Assembly (NCBI GenBank): GCA_007117785.1
Contig: SKFV01000227.1
Coordinates: 1 to 8,366 of the forward strand
Origin: Pseudomonas sp.
Lineage (GTDB): Bacteria > Pseudomonadota > Gammaproteobacteria > Pseudomonadales > Pseudomonadaceae
Length of the DNA: 8,366 bases
Direction: 5' to 3'
A program made the position numbers and the translations under genes. Shown in pieces: positions 1 to 5,009 of the stretch. Below the pieces are notes generated by a model. That model searched no databases. It saw nothing but the letters and a program-made list of their open reading frames with translations, and was not told where the DNA came from. Each line of letters begins with the position of its first letter. Position 1 is the first letter of the stretch.

Positions 1-508
1 CCAGTACGCCGGATACGCTGTAACCCATGTTCTGCAGGATCACCAGGCCGGAGGTAATAATCACAGAAATACGCAACAGTTTGCCGATTGCATTGGCCGT
101 GGTGAGGTCAACCGGTTTTTTGCGGTAACGGCGGTCAACAATGCGAGTCTCTACTTCACCACTCAAGCGCAACAGGAACCAGGCCAACAGGACAATCAAC
201 AGGATTGACTGACCTTTATCCAGCGCGGCCGTCAGGCCATCGTCCATCTGCGCCGCAGTAATCTGTGCTGCCCATAGCAGGCCCATGCTCCAGATCATCA
301 CCCATAAAGGCTTGCGTGCAGCGGTAACCAGAGCGTCATCCCAGACGTTATTGGTGCTATGTGCCTTTTTCTCCAGCCGGTCGAGCAGAATCTTGCCGAT
401 ATAGGCCAACACCAGCGAAATGAAAATGAAGCTGAATACCTTGTATACCCAAAGACTTTCAGCAAAGGGGATGGACTCGACGGGGATTAACTCAATCAAT
501 TCTTCCAT
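1..508 (-). CDS. MscS-family mechanosensitive channel, N-terminal part (cut by window edge)
   Basis: Partial gene: 169 complete codons read leftward from an ATG at 508-506 to the window edge. I see at least four hydrophobic segments: about residues 22-42, 68-86, 100-115 and 142-160, the last leading into ILQNMGYSVSGVL. That stretch is typical of the helix just before the pore helix in MscS-type channels of the longer YnaI/MscM-like kind; the pore helix and the cytoplasmic beta/alpha-beta domains would lie beyond the edge. The family forms inner-membrane channels that open under membrane tension and release solutes on hypo-osmotic shock. The start lies only 7 bp after the nagZ stop codon, so the gene is very probably the last seen member of the psrA-side run. 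The Shine-Dalgarno match is weak (GAG about 7 bases upstream), consistent with translational coupling to nagZ. Family assignment is fairly firm; the subtype cannot be decided from this part. Confidence 0.85.
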   Translation of the reverse strand, partial: MEELIELIPVESIPFAESLWVYKVFSFIFISLVLAYIGKILLDRLEKKAHSTNNVWDDALVTAARKPLWVMIWSMGLLWAAQITAAQMDDGLTAALDKGQSILLIVLLAWFLLRLSGEVETRIVDRRYRKKPVDLTTANAIGKLLRISVIITSGLVILQNMGYSVSGVL

Positions 509-515
509 GCGGCAC

Positions 516-1538
516 TCATAACAGATGGTGGTTTTTCAACAAGTGGACCGCGCGCTGCCAGCGCGGTTGATTACGGTACTGGCTGTCAGCCGCACGGGCT
601 GCCGGGCTGCATAATGCCTGAGCCCCCGTGCCCGGAATATAGCCTTGTTGCTGCATGTGCACCAGTGCCTGCTCAGCGCCGGAGCGGTCATTGCAGAACA
701 GCAACATGTCACAGCCGGCGCTGGCTGCGGCATCAATGCGCTGGGGCACTTCACCGGCAACATGCGCACCCGCCATACTCAGGTCATCACTGAAAATGAC
801 CCCGGAAAAACCCAGCTCACTGCGCAAAACCTGCTGTAACCAGAAACGCGAGAACCCCGCTGGCTGACTGTCCACTGCTGAATAGATAACATGCGCCGGC
901 ATGATACCAGCCAGTTGCCGGGCCAGTGCGGCAAAAGGTTGCATGTCACAGCCGCTGATCTCAGCCAGCGCACGCTCATCCTCTGGAATGGCAAAATGCG
1001 AGTCGGCCTCTGCCCAGCCATGACCCGGGAAATGTTTGCCGGTTGCCGCCATGCCGGCTGCATTCAGGCCGCGGATATAGGCGCTGGCCAGGCGGGTGAC
1101 GACCACCGGATCAGCACCCAGGGAACGATCACCGATAACCTGGCTGCGGCCACGCTCTAGATCCAGTACCGGCGCAAAACTGATATCGATACCGCAGGCA
1201 AGCATCTCGGTAGCCATCAGCCAGGCTGCCGCTTCGGCCACCTCCTCCGCTTGGTCGCCAGCACCGGCAATCCGCCCCAACGCAGGTAAGCGCAATACCC
1301 CTCGGCGCAAACGCTGTACGCGCCCACCCTCCTGATCAATCGCCAACAGCATGTCCGGGCGCAACTGACGAATACTACGCACCAGTTCCCGCACCTGCTC
1401 CGGATGAGCGCAGTTGCGCGCAAACAGAATCAACCCGCCGACTTCCGGCTGGCGCAACAACTGGCGGTCTTCGTGGGTCAACCAGAGGCCCTCGACATCG
1501 AGCATCAAGGCGGCTTGCTGAAAAGTATCCGAGGTCAA
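516..1538 (-). CDS. nagZ: Beta-N-acetylglucosaminidase NagZ (peptidoglycan recycling)
   Basis: Glycoside hydrolase family 3 enzyme of the cytoplasm. It removes the N-acetylglucosamine residue from GlcNAc-1,6-anhydroMurNAc-peptides imported by AmpG; in Pseudomonas its products help induce AmpC beta-lactamase. Numbered from the internal ATG at 1505-1503 (329 residues), the sequence shows IDQEGGRVQRL at 56-66, KHFPGHG at 157-163, the catalytic DSH loop at 168-170 (His170 as general acid/base) and FSDDLSM at 238-244 with the nucleophile Asp (probably Asp240). These are full family hallmarks, and length is close to the usual 330-340. The start is uncertain. A TTG at 1538-1536 overlaps the stop codon of the upstream YkuD gene and has GGGAG 7 bases before it (340 residues). 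The ATG at 1505 begins the conserved MLDVEGLWLT but has no clear ribosome site. I chose the TTG. A further upstream TTG at 1577 would overlap the neighbour by over 40 bases and is less likely. Confidence 0.95.
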   Translation of the reverse strand: MTSDTFQQAALMLDVEGLWLTHEDRQLLRQPEVGGLILFARNCAHPEQVRELVRSIRQLRPDMLLAIDQEGGRVQRLRRGVLRLPALGRIAGAGDQAEEVAEAAAWLMATEMLACGIDISFAPVLDLERGRSQVIGDRSLGADPVVVTRLASAYIRGLNAAGMAATGKHFPGHGWAEADSHFAIPEDERALAEISGCDMQPFAALARQLAGIMPAHVIYSAVDSQPAGFSRFWLQQVLRSELGFSGVIFSDDLSMAGAHVAGEVPQRIDAAASAGCDMLLFCNDRSGAEQALVHMQQQGYIPGTGAQALCSPAARAADSQYRNQPRWQRAVHLLKNHHLL

Positions 1539-2038
1539 ACAGGTTCTCCCGCGCGGTCGCTGATAATCACCCGACAACCGACCGGGGTATGGGCAAAGAG
1601 TTCCAGCATGTCCCGGTTACGCAAGCGAATACAGCCATGTGACAAGGGCTGGCCCATGGGCTGATCATCCGGCGTACCATGCAGATAGATAAAGCGCCGC
1701 TGACTGTCGCACTGACCACCACGGTTGAAACCCGACTCTTCACCACATAACCAGAGAATGCGGGTCAGAATCCAGTCGCGCTGTGGGTGCTGTGCAGCCA
1801 GTTGTGGTGTCCAGATCTCACCCGTTGGTCGACGGCCGACGAAGACGGCACCCAGGGGCTGGCCATCACCGATGCGCGCCCTGACACGATGCCGTCCCCG
1901 TGGCGTACTGCCGCTGCCGTTGGCCTCACCCGCACCCTTAAGCGCCGTGGAGACAGAAAAGCGACAGTGCTCCTGCCCGACAGCATAGCCGCGCAGAATC
2001 TGTTCGGGTAACGAGATGTGGATCAGGTCCAGAAACAT
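1535..2038 (-). CDS. YkuD-family L,D-transpeptidase / probable cytoplasmic L,D-carboxypeptidase
   Basis: A 167-residue protein made almost entirely of one YkuD domain. The catalytic signature is complete: LHGTPDD with His120, then PLSHGCIRLRN with His134 and nucleophile Cys136. Preceding conserved blocks are NGSGSTPRGRH, FVGRRPTGEIW and RDWILTRILWL. The family cuts or rejoins the L,D peptide bond next to meso-diaminopimelate. The N-terminus (MFLDLIHISLPEQIL) has no signal peptide, lipobox or membrane helix, so the protein looks cytoplasmic, unlike cross-linking Ldt enzymes. Together with its overlap with nagZ, this points to a recycling L,D-carboxypeptidase such as ElsL/LdtJ of Acinetobacter; that is inference. 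I chose the ATG at 2038 because GGAG lies 6 bases upstream; an ATG at 2083 would add 15 residues (MPLIRYRVHFPLERA) without a good ribosome site and still no signal peptide. The gene sits about 70 bp after psrA. Confidence 0.9.
   Translation of the reverse strand: MFLDLIHISLPEQILRGYAVGQEHCRFSVSTALKGAGEANGSGSTPRGRHRVRARIGDGQPLGAVFVGRRPTGEIWTPQLAAQHPQRDWILTRILWLCGEESGFNRGGQCDSQRRFIYLHGTPDDQPMGQPLSHGCIRLRNRDMLELFAHTPVGCRVIISDRAGEPV
1546..1550 (-). promoter_or_regulatory. Ribosome binding site for nagZ at a TTG start
   Basis: GGGAG on the minus strand, inside the last codons of the YkuD gene, followed by 7 bases and a TTG (1538-1536) whose last two bases are shared with the TGA stop of that gene (1537-1535). 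This favours termination-reinitiation from the TTG over the ATG 33 bases further on, which lacks a site. The choice is not proven. Confidence 0.45.
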
Positions 2039-2044
2039 GGCACG

Positions 2045-2048
2045 CTCC
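2045..2048 (-). promoter_or_regulatory. Ribosome binding site deciding the YkuD gene start
   Basis: GGAG on the minus strand, 6 bases before the ATG at 2038-2036. No comparable site precedes the in-frame ATG at 2083, so this supports the shorter, 167-residue product. Confidence 0.55.
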
Positions 2049-2109
2049 AGTGGAAAGTGCACACGATAACGGATCAGCGGCATTCAGGTAAGTGTCAGAC
2101 GTTAACGCT

Positions 2110-2793
2110 TCAGGCTTCGACCGCTTCCGATCTTACAGCGGCCCTGTCAACACGACTGAGCGCACTATCAGCGCGCATCCCCGCTGCCAGGAAAGGCACC
2201 ATCAACTGCAAGACCTGATCAATGCCGGTATGGGTACCCAGTTCAGCTTCAGCAATGGCGCGCAGGGCTTTCATGCTGGACATGGTAAAAGCCGCACTGC
2301 CGAGCATGAAGTGGATGCGCCAGAACAGCTCCTGAGCAGGCAAATCCGGTGCCGTCTGATGCACCAGACGCATGTAACGCAGGAAAACCGAGCCATATAC
2401 TTCATTCAGGTATTTGCGTAAATGACCCTGGCTCTGGCTGAAAGCCAGACCAAGCAAACGCATAAAAATCGACAGGTCGTTACCACTGCGTGGCTTCACC
2501 AGCAAAGCCTGCCGCACCAGCATTTCCAGCAGCTCTTCCAGACTCGGAGTCTGCTCCTGAGCTTGTTCACGACGGTTCAGTTCCTGCTCAAGGCTGCTGA
2601 CAAAGGGATTGAGGAAGCGGACAAAGACGGCCTGAATCAATGCTTTCTTGGAACCGAAATGATAGTTGACCGCAGCAAGATTAACGCCGGCCTTGCTGGT
2701 GATCAGCCGCAACGAGGTTTCAGCAAAGCCCTTTTCCGCAAACAACTGCTCTGCAGCATCAAGAATACGTTCAACCGTTTCCGACTGGGCCAT
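2110..2793 (-). CDS. psrA: TetR-family transcriptional regulator PsrA
   Basis: A 227-residue regulator nearly identical at its N-terminus to Pseudomonas PsrA as I remember it. The TetR helix-turn-helix lies at about residues 27-46 (SLRLITSKAGVNLAAVNYHF), followed by the family's GSKKALIQAVF. The ligand domain carries RSGNDLSIFMRLLGLAFSQS and MVPFLAAGMRADS. PsrA of Pseudomonas binds long-chain fatty acids; it represses fadBA-type beta-oxidation genes and its own gene, and activates rpoS. The start at 2793 is set by GGAG 6 bases upstream and by the conserved MAQSETVERILDAAEQLF; the open frame continues upstream but there it only reads through the promoter. A perfect PsrA-type palindrome overlaps its promoter, so autoregulation is very likely. 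It is transcribed divergently from lexA and heads a run with the YkuD gene, nagZ and the channel gene. The last 20 or so residues are variable and show nothing notable. Confidence 0.96.
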   Translation of the reverse strand: MAQSETVERILDAAEQLFAEKGFAETSLRLITSKAGVNLAAVNYHFGSKKALIQAVFVRFLNPFVSSLEQELNRREQAQEQTPSLEELLEMLVRQALLVKPRSGNDLSIFMRLLGLAFSQSQGHLRKYLNEVYGSVFLRYMRLVHQTAPDLPAQELFWRIHFMLGSAAFTMSSMKALRAIAEAELGTHTGIDQVLQLMVPFLAAGMRADSALSRVDRAAVRSEAVEA

Positions 2794-2815
2794 GCCAGAC
2801 TCCAAAAATAAACAG

Positions 2816-2841
2816 ATGTTTGAAACATACGTTTCAAACAT
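2816..2841. promoter_or_regulatory. PsrA operator: perfect 11-bp inverted repeat
   Basis: Arms ATGTTTGAAAC (2816-2826) and GTTTCAAACAT (2831-2841) are exact reverse complements around the 4-bp spacer ATAC. The core GAAAC-N4-GTTTC fits the published PsrA consensus (G/C)AAAC-N2-4-GTTT(G/C). The site covers the 3' part of the promoter spacer and the whole -10 element of psrA, so bound PsrA would block RNA polymerase: negative autoregulation relieved by long-chain fatty acids. The palindrome is seen directly; the protein that binds it is inferred from consensus and position. Confidence 0.88.
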
Positions 2842-2852
2842 TGCAGTGTCAA
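2824..2852 (-). promoter_or_regulatory. psrA promoter (sigma-70 type)
   Basis: On the minus strand a consensus -35 TTGACA (2852-2847) is followed by a 17-base spacer and a -10 TATGTT (2829-2824, four of six consensus bases). Transcription would begin near 2817, leaving a leader of roughly 25 bases with GGAG before the psrA ATG. The PsrA palindrome overlaps the spacer and -10. Confidence 0.75.
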
Positions 2853-2941
2853 GCCTGACACTTGACGTTATAAAAACCCCGCGGCCGTGACAAGCCGTGA
2901 ATGGACACAAAGCAACATCATCACTGAAACGAATAACCGTG

Positions 2942-2955
2942 CCCACATGTGTGGG
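2942..2955. repeat. Short inverted repeat between the psrA and lexA promoters
   Basis: CCCACA (2942-2947) and TGTGGG (2950-2955) are exact reverse complements around TG. The element lies upstream of both divergent promoters, about 17 bp before the lexA -35-like hexamer, and matches neither the LexA nor the PsrA consensus. It could be an operator of an unknown regulator or a chance palindrome; 6-bp arms are not strong evidence. Confidence 0.35.
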
Positions 2956-2971
2956 AACACAACAAGACGAC

Positions 2972-2999
2972 TTGCACAACAGTAACAACTGTATATAAT
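2972..2999 (+). promoter_or_regulatory. lexA promoter
   Basis: A perfect -10 TATAAT at 2994-2999 stands 16 bases after a weak -35-like TTGCAC (2972-2977). The -10 lies inside the first LexA box, so repressor binding directly occludes the promoter. The -10 is convincing; the -35 matches only the TTG of the consensus. Confidence 0.65.
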
Positions 3000-3004
3000 C
3001 ACAG
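2989..3004. promoter_or_regulatory. LexA (SOS) box 1
   Basis: CTGTATATAATCACAG fits the gamma-proteobacterial SOS consensus CTG-N10-CAG with its AT-rich TATATA core. It contains the lexA -10 hexamer. Confidence 0.93.
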
Positions 3005-3007
3005 CTA

Positions 3008-3023
3008 CTGTATATAAAAACAG
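3008..3023. promoter_or_regulatory. LexA (SOS) box 2
   Basis: CTGTATATAAAAACAG is a second CTG-N10-CAG site, only 3 bp after box 1 (19 bp centre to centre) and ending 12 bp before the lexA ATG. The tandem arrangement resembles that of E. coli lexA and implies tight autorepression of the lexA-sulA operon. Confidence 0.93.
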
Positions 3024-3035
3024 GGAAGCCAGGTA

Positions 3036-3644
3036 ATGCAGAAACTCACCGCACGGCAACAACAGATTCTCGCTTTTATTCGCGAATATATGGATGCCAA
3101 CGGCTATCCACCTACCCGCGTCGACATTGCTCGCGAGCTCGGCTTTCGCTCACCCAATGCCGCGGAAGATCACTTGCGCGCTCTGGCACGAAAAGGTGCC
3201 ATTGAGATGATTCCTGGTGCGTCTCGCGGCATACGCCTGCCAGACACCGGTGAAGAGGCCGACGAAAACCAGCTTCCGGTTGTTGGCCAGGTTGCTGCAG
3301 GCGCACCGATTCTGGCTACGGAAAATATCGAGGATCATTGCCGGATTGACCCGGCCTTTTTCTCGCCACGTGCGGATTATCTGTTGCGCGTCAAGGGCAT
3401 GAGCATGAAGGATATCGGCATACTGGACGGCGATCTGCTCGCGGTACACCGCACCAGTGAAGCACGCAATGGCCAGATCGTGGTCGCCCGTATCGGCGAC
3501 GAAGTTACCGTCAAGCGCTTCCAGAAAAAGGGTCGCAAAGTTTCCCTGCTAGCTGAAAACCCGGAATTTAGCCCAATCGAAGTAGATCTGGGCGAAGAAG
3601 AACTGTCGATAGAAGGTTTGAGTGTCGGCGTCATTCGCCGCTGA
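3036..3644 (+). CDS. lexA: SOS repressor LexA
   Basis: LexA repressor, 202 residues, full family length. The N-terminal winged helix-turn-helix covers about residues 1-65 (YPPTRVDIARELGFRSPNAA contains the recognition helix). The self-cleavage site is Ala88-Gly89 in QVAAGAPIL; the catalytic dyad is Ser123 (VKGMSMKDIG) and Lys160 (DEVTVKRF). The protein represses DNA-damage genes until RecA-ssDNA filaments stimulate its autoproteolysis. The start is set by MQKLTARQQQIL, which is universal in the family, with GGGAAG 7 bases upstream. Two LexA boxes overlap its own promoter. Its stop lies 10 bp before the sulA ATG, so the two genes form an operon. All key residues are present. Confidence 0.98.
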   Translation: MQKLTARQQQILAFIREYMDANGYPPTRVDIARELGFRSPNAAEDHLRALARKGAIEMIPGASRGIRLPDTGEEADENQLPVVGQVAAGAPILATENIEDHCRIDPAFFSPRADYLLRVKGMSMKDIGILDGDLLAVHRTSEARNGQIVVARIGDEVTVKRFQKKGRKVSLLAENPEFSPIEVDLGEEELSIEGLSVGVIRR

Positions 3645-3654
3645 GGAGAGAATC

Positions 3655-4143
3655 ATGCAGTATCGTGCACCGCAGCAGAGCCTGACCCAGGCCGACCTGT
3701 TCCACAATGCGCTTATGGCGTCCGGTTATCCGGCTCGCCGTCAGGCTGTGACCAAACCCCGCCTGACCATGGCTACGTCAGCCAAGGACAGCGGTTACAG
3801 TGAAATGGCCCTTAGTGGTCAGCCAGAGCAGTGCCTGCAGTGGCTGGCGCCGGTGCTGCGCGACCTTACCAATACGCCAGGTGATCGCTGGCTGACCCTG
3901 CTCAACCCACCGCAGTTGGTAAGCCATGCCTGGTTACGTGCCACTGGGCTTGATCCACAACGTATTCTGATTGTGCGCAGCAATGGCCGCATGCAGGGCC
4001 AGCAGCTGTGCCAGGAACTACTCAGCCTGGGTTGCAGTCATACCGTTATCAGCTGGCTGACAACGGATACGGACGCCCGTGCCCGCCTGGAACAGGCTGC
4101 GCGTCAAGGTCAGTGCAAAAGTCTGAATATTCGCATGCCCTGA
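3655..4143 (+). CDS. sulA: SOS cell division inhibitor SulA
   Basis: A 162-residue protein resembling SulA of pseudomonads, in the conserved lexA-sulA arrangement. Family-like stretches are GDRWLTLLNPPQLVSHAWLRATGLD (split: GDRWLTLLNPP at 76-86 and HAWLRATGLD at 91-100), then RILIVRSN and, near the end, SHTVISWLTTDTDARARLEQ, which parallels the conserved C-terminal half of E. coli SulA. SulA binds FtsZ in the cytoplasm and blocks Z-ring assembly while DNA damage is repaired. The first 55 or so residues are variable and probably flexible. I chose the ATG at 3655 because AGGAG (3644-3648) stands 6 bases before it; the frame stays open upstream only inside lexA. There is no separate LexA box, so control must come from the lexA promoter. 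SulA is normally degraded by Lon after recovery. Confidence 0.9.
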   Translation: MQYRAPQQSLTQADLFHNALMASGYPARRQAVTKPRLTMATSAKDSGYSEMALSGQPEQCLQWLAPVLRDLTNTPGDRWLTLLNPPQLVSHAWLRATGLDPQRILIVRSNGRMQGQQLCQELLSLGCSHTVISWLTTDTDARARLEQAARQGQCKSLNIRMP

Positions 4144-4166
4144 ACGGGCCGTGGAAATGGTGAATC

Positions 4167-4187
4167 CGCCGGGAGAGACTTCCGGCG
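4167..4187. other. Hairpin between convergent sulA and small-protein gene
   Basis: CGCCGGGA (4167-4174) and TTCCGGCG (4180-4187) can form an 8-pair stem (one G-T pair as read on the plus strand) with a 5-base loop. It lies in the 57-bp gap between the converging genes, where a terminator is expected. Neither side has a T-tract, so it is not a classic intrinsic terminator; it may protect 3' ends or help termination weakly. Confidence 0.4.
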
Positions 4188-4200
4188 TGACAACAGATGG

Positions 4201-4434
4201 TCAGTGCAGAACACGTTCTTCAGGCAGCAAATCATCTTCTTCGACAACCTGCCCGGCCATTTGCATCCCGGCACTGATCATCGCCTTGGCCACTTCGATA
4301 TATTGCCCCTGCAGGTAATCCTGCGCATCAACCGAAAACTCGATAACCAGCAAAGGCTCGCCATCATCATCGGAGCGACGCAGGGCAACGCGGCCGTCGG
4401 ACAGTTCGACTATTTCGAGAAAAGGTGAAGGCAT
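4201..4434 (-). CDS. Conserved small acidic protein of unknown function (PA3009-like)
   Basis: A 77-residue protein beginning MPSPFLEIVELSDGRVALRR. I recognise it as the conserved hypothetical protein found between topA/DUF6586 and sulA in pseudomonads (PA3009-like, from memory); no function is known to me. It is acidic, with DDDGEP near residue 23 and VVEEDDLLPEE close to the C-terminus, and has no membrane helix, signal peptide or cysteine. The middle reads as a beta hairpin rich in charged residues followed by an amphipathic helix (YIEVAKAMISAGMQMAGQVV). The start at 4434 follows GGAG with 8 bases between; 17 further in-frame codons upstream lack a ribosome site. A TACAAT at 4467-4462 on the minus strand could be a -10 for its own transcript, but no good -35 goes with it. 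Otherwise it would be read through from topA and the DUF6586 gene, 60 bp upstream. Confidence 0.75.
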   Translation of the reverse strand: MPSPFLEIVELSDGRVALRRSDDDGEPLLVIEFSVDAQDYLQGQYIEVAKAMISAGMQMAGQVVEEDDLLPEERVLH

Positions 4435-4494
4435 TGCGTGGTCTCCATGCAGTTGAGCGATATTGTAACACAGCCTCCTCAGCACCGCAGACGC

Positions 4495-5001
4495 TTACCA
4501 CTCCTGCATCAGCTCTCGTTGCCGTGAAACCAGACTCTTCAGTCCCCGCAGGGCTGCGCCTGCGTATTCAACAGACCAGTCGGATCCAGGCTGACCACCA
4601 ACCCGAACAATCAATTCCGGCTCTGCTTGCTGGCCGCCAGAGACGGGAGGTGCCAACAGGATTTTCCAGGCCGACAGCAGCGCTGCCAGCCAATCATCCT
4701 GACGCCACGCCAACTCCAGCAACTCGCCCAGTTCAGGACCGGGAAAGTCTTCTACACGCCGATCAGCCAGCAGTGCCTCTACCTCACGCACGTCCAGTAG
4801 CGGCCAACGGTAAAAATCAGCCACTTCATGAATCAACGCCAGTACGCCGCGATACAGATGAAACAGACAGGTTTCACTCTGGTATCGAGCCTGAGTTCGG
4901 GCATCCAGTGCGATAGAGTCCGAGGCCTGCTGCCAGGCCTCAAGTGCAATCGCAGCAAAATGCAGCGATTGATTGGTGCGGGTATAGGCTTCGTTAGCCA
5001 T
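4495..5001 (-). CDS. DUF6586 family protein (PA3010-like)
   Basis: A 168-residue, mostly helical cytoplasmic protein of unknown function. The opening MANEAYTRTNQSLHFAAIALEAWQQA and the following ETCLFHLYRGVLALIHEVADFY are typical of the Pseudomonas DUF6586 family encoded next to topA. The pattern is a helical bundle with many hydrophobic and aromatic positions; there are no catalytic motifs, no signal peptide and only one cysteine. Its ATG lies 8 bp after the topA stop codon and has only a poor ribosome site (AAGAG, spaced too far), so translation is probably coupled to topA. The position is conserved across pseudomonads, which hints at a role near DNA topology or simply at shared expression; no function can be given. 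Confidence 0.8.
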   Translation of the reverse strand: MANEAYTRTNQSLHFAAIALEAWQQASDSIALDARTQARYQSETCLFHLYRGVLALIHEVADFYRWPLLDVREVEALLADRRVEDFPGPELGELLELAWRQDDWLAALLSAWKILLAPPVSGGQQAEPELIVRVGGQPGSDWSVEYAGAALRGLKSLVSRQRELMQEW

Positions 5002-5009
5002 GACTGCAA

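Noticed and set aside
2039..2083. Upstream ATG at 2083 for the YkuD gene.
   Set aside because: It has no good ribosome site, whereas the ATG at 2038 has GGAG at 6 bases. It is possible but less likely, and it does not add a signal peptide.
2794..2988. In-frame extension of psrA by 65 codons upstream of 2793.
   Set aside because: It would read through the promoter and operator, starts at a TTG without a ribosome site, and PsrA proteins begin at MAQSETVERI.
4425..4916. A 163-codon plus-strand open frame opposite the DUF6586 gene.
   Set aside because: The product is low-complexity in Pro, Ala and Arg, as expected of the antisense of a GC-biased gene; the minus-strand gene matches a known family.
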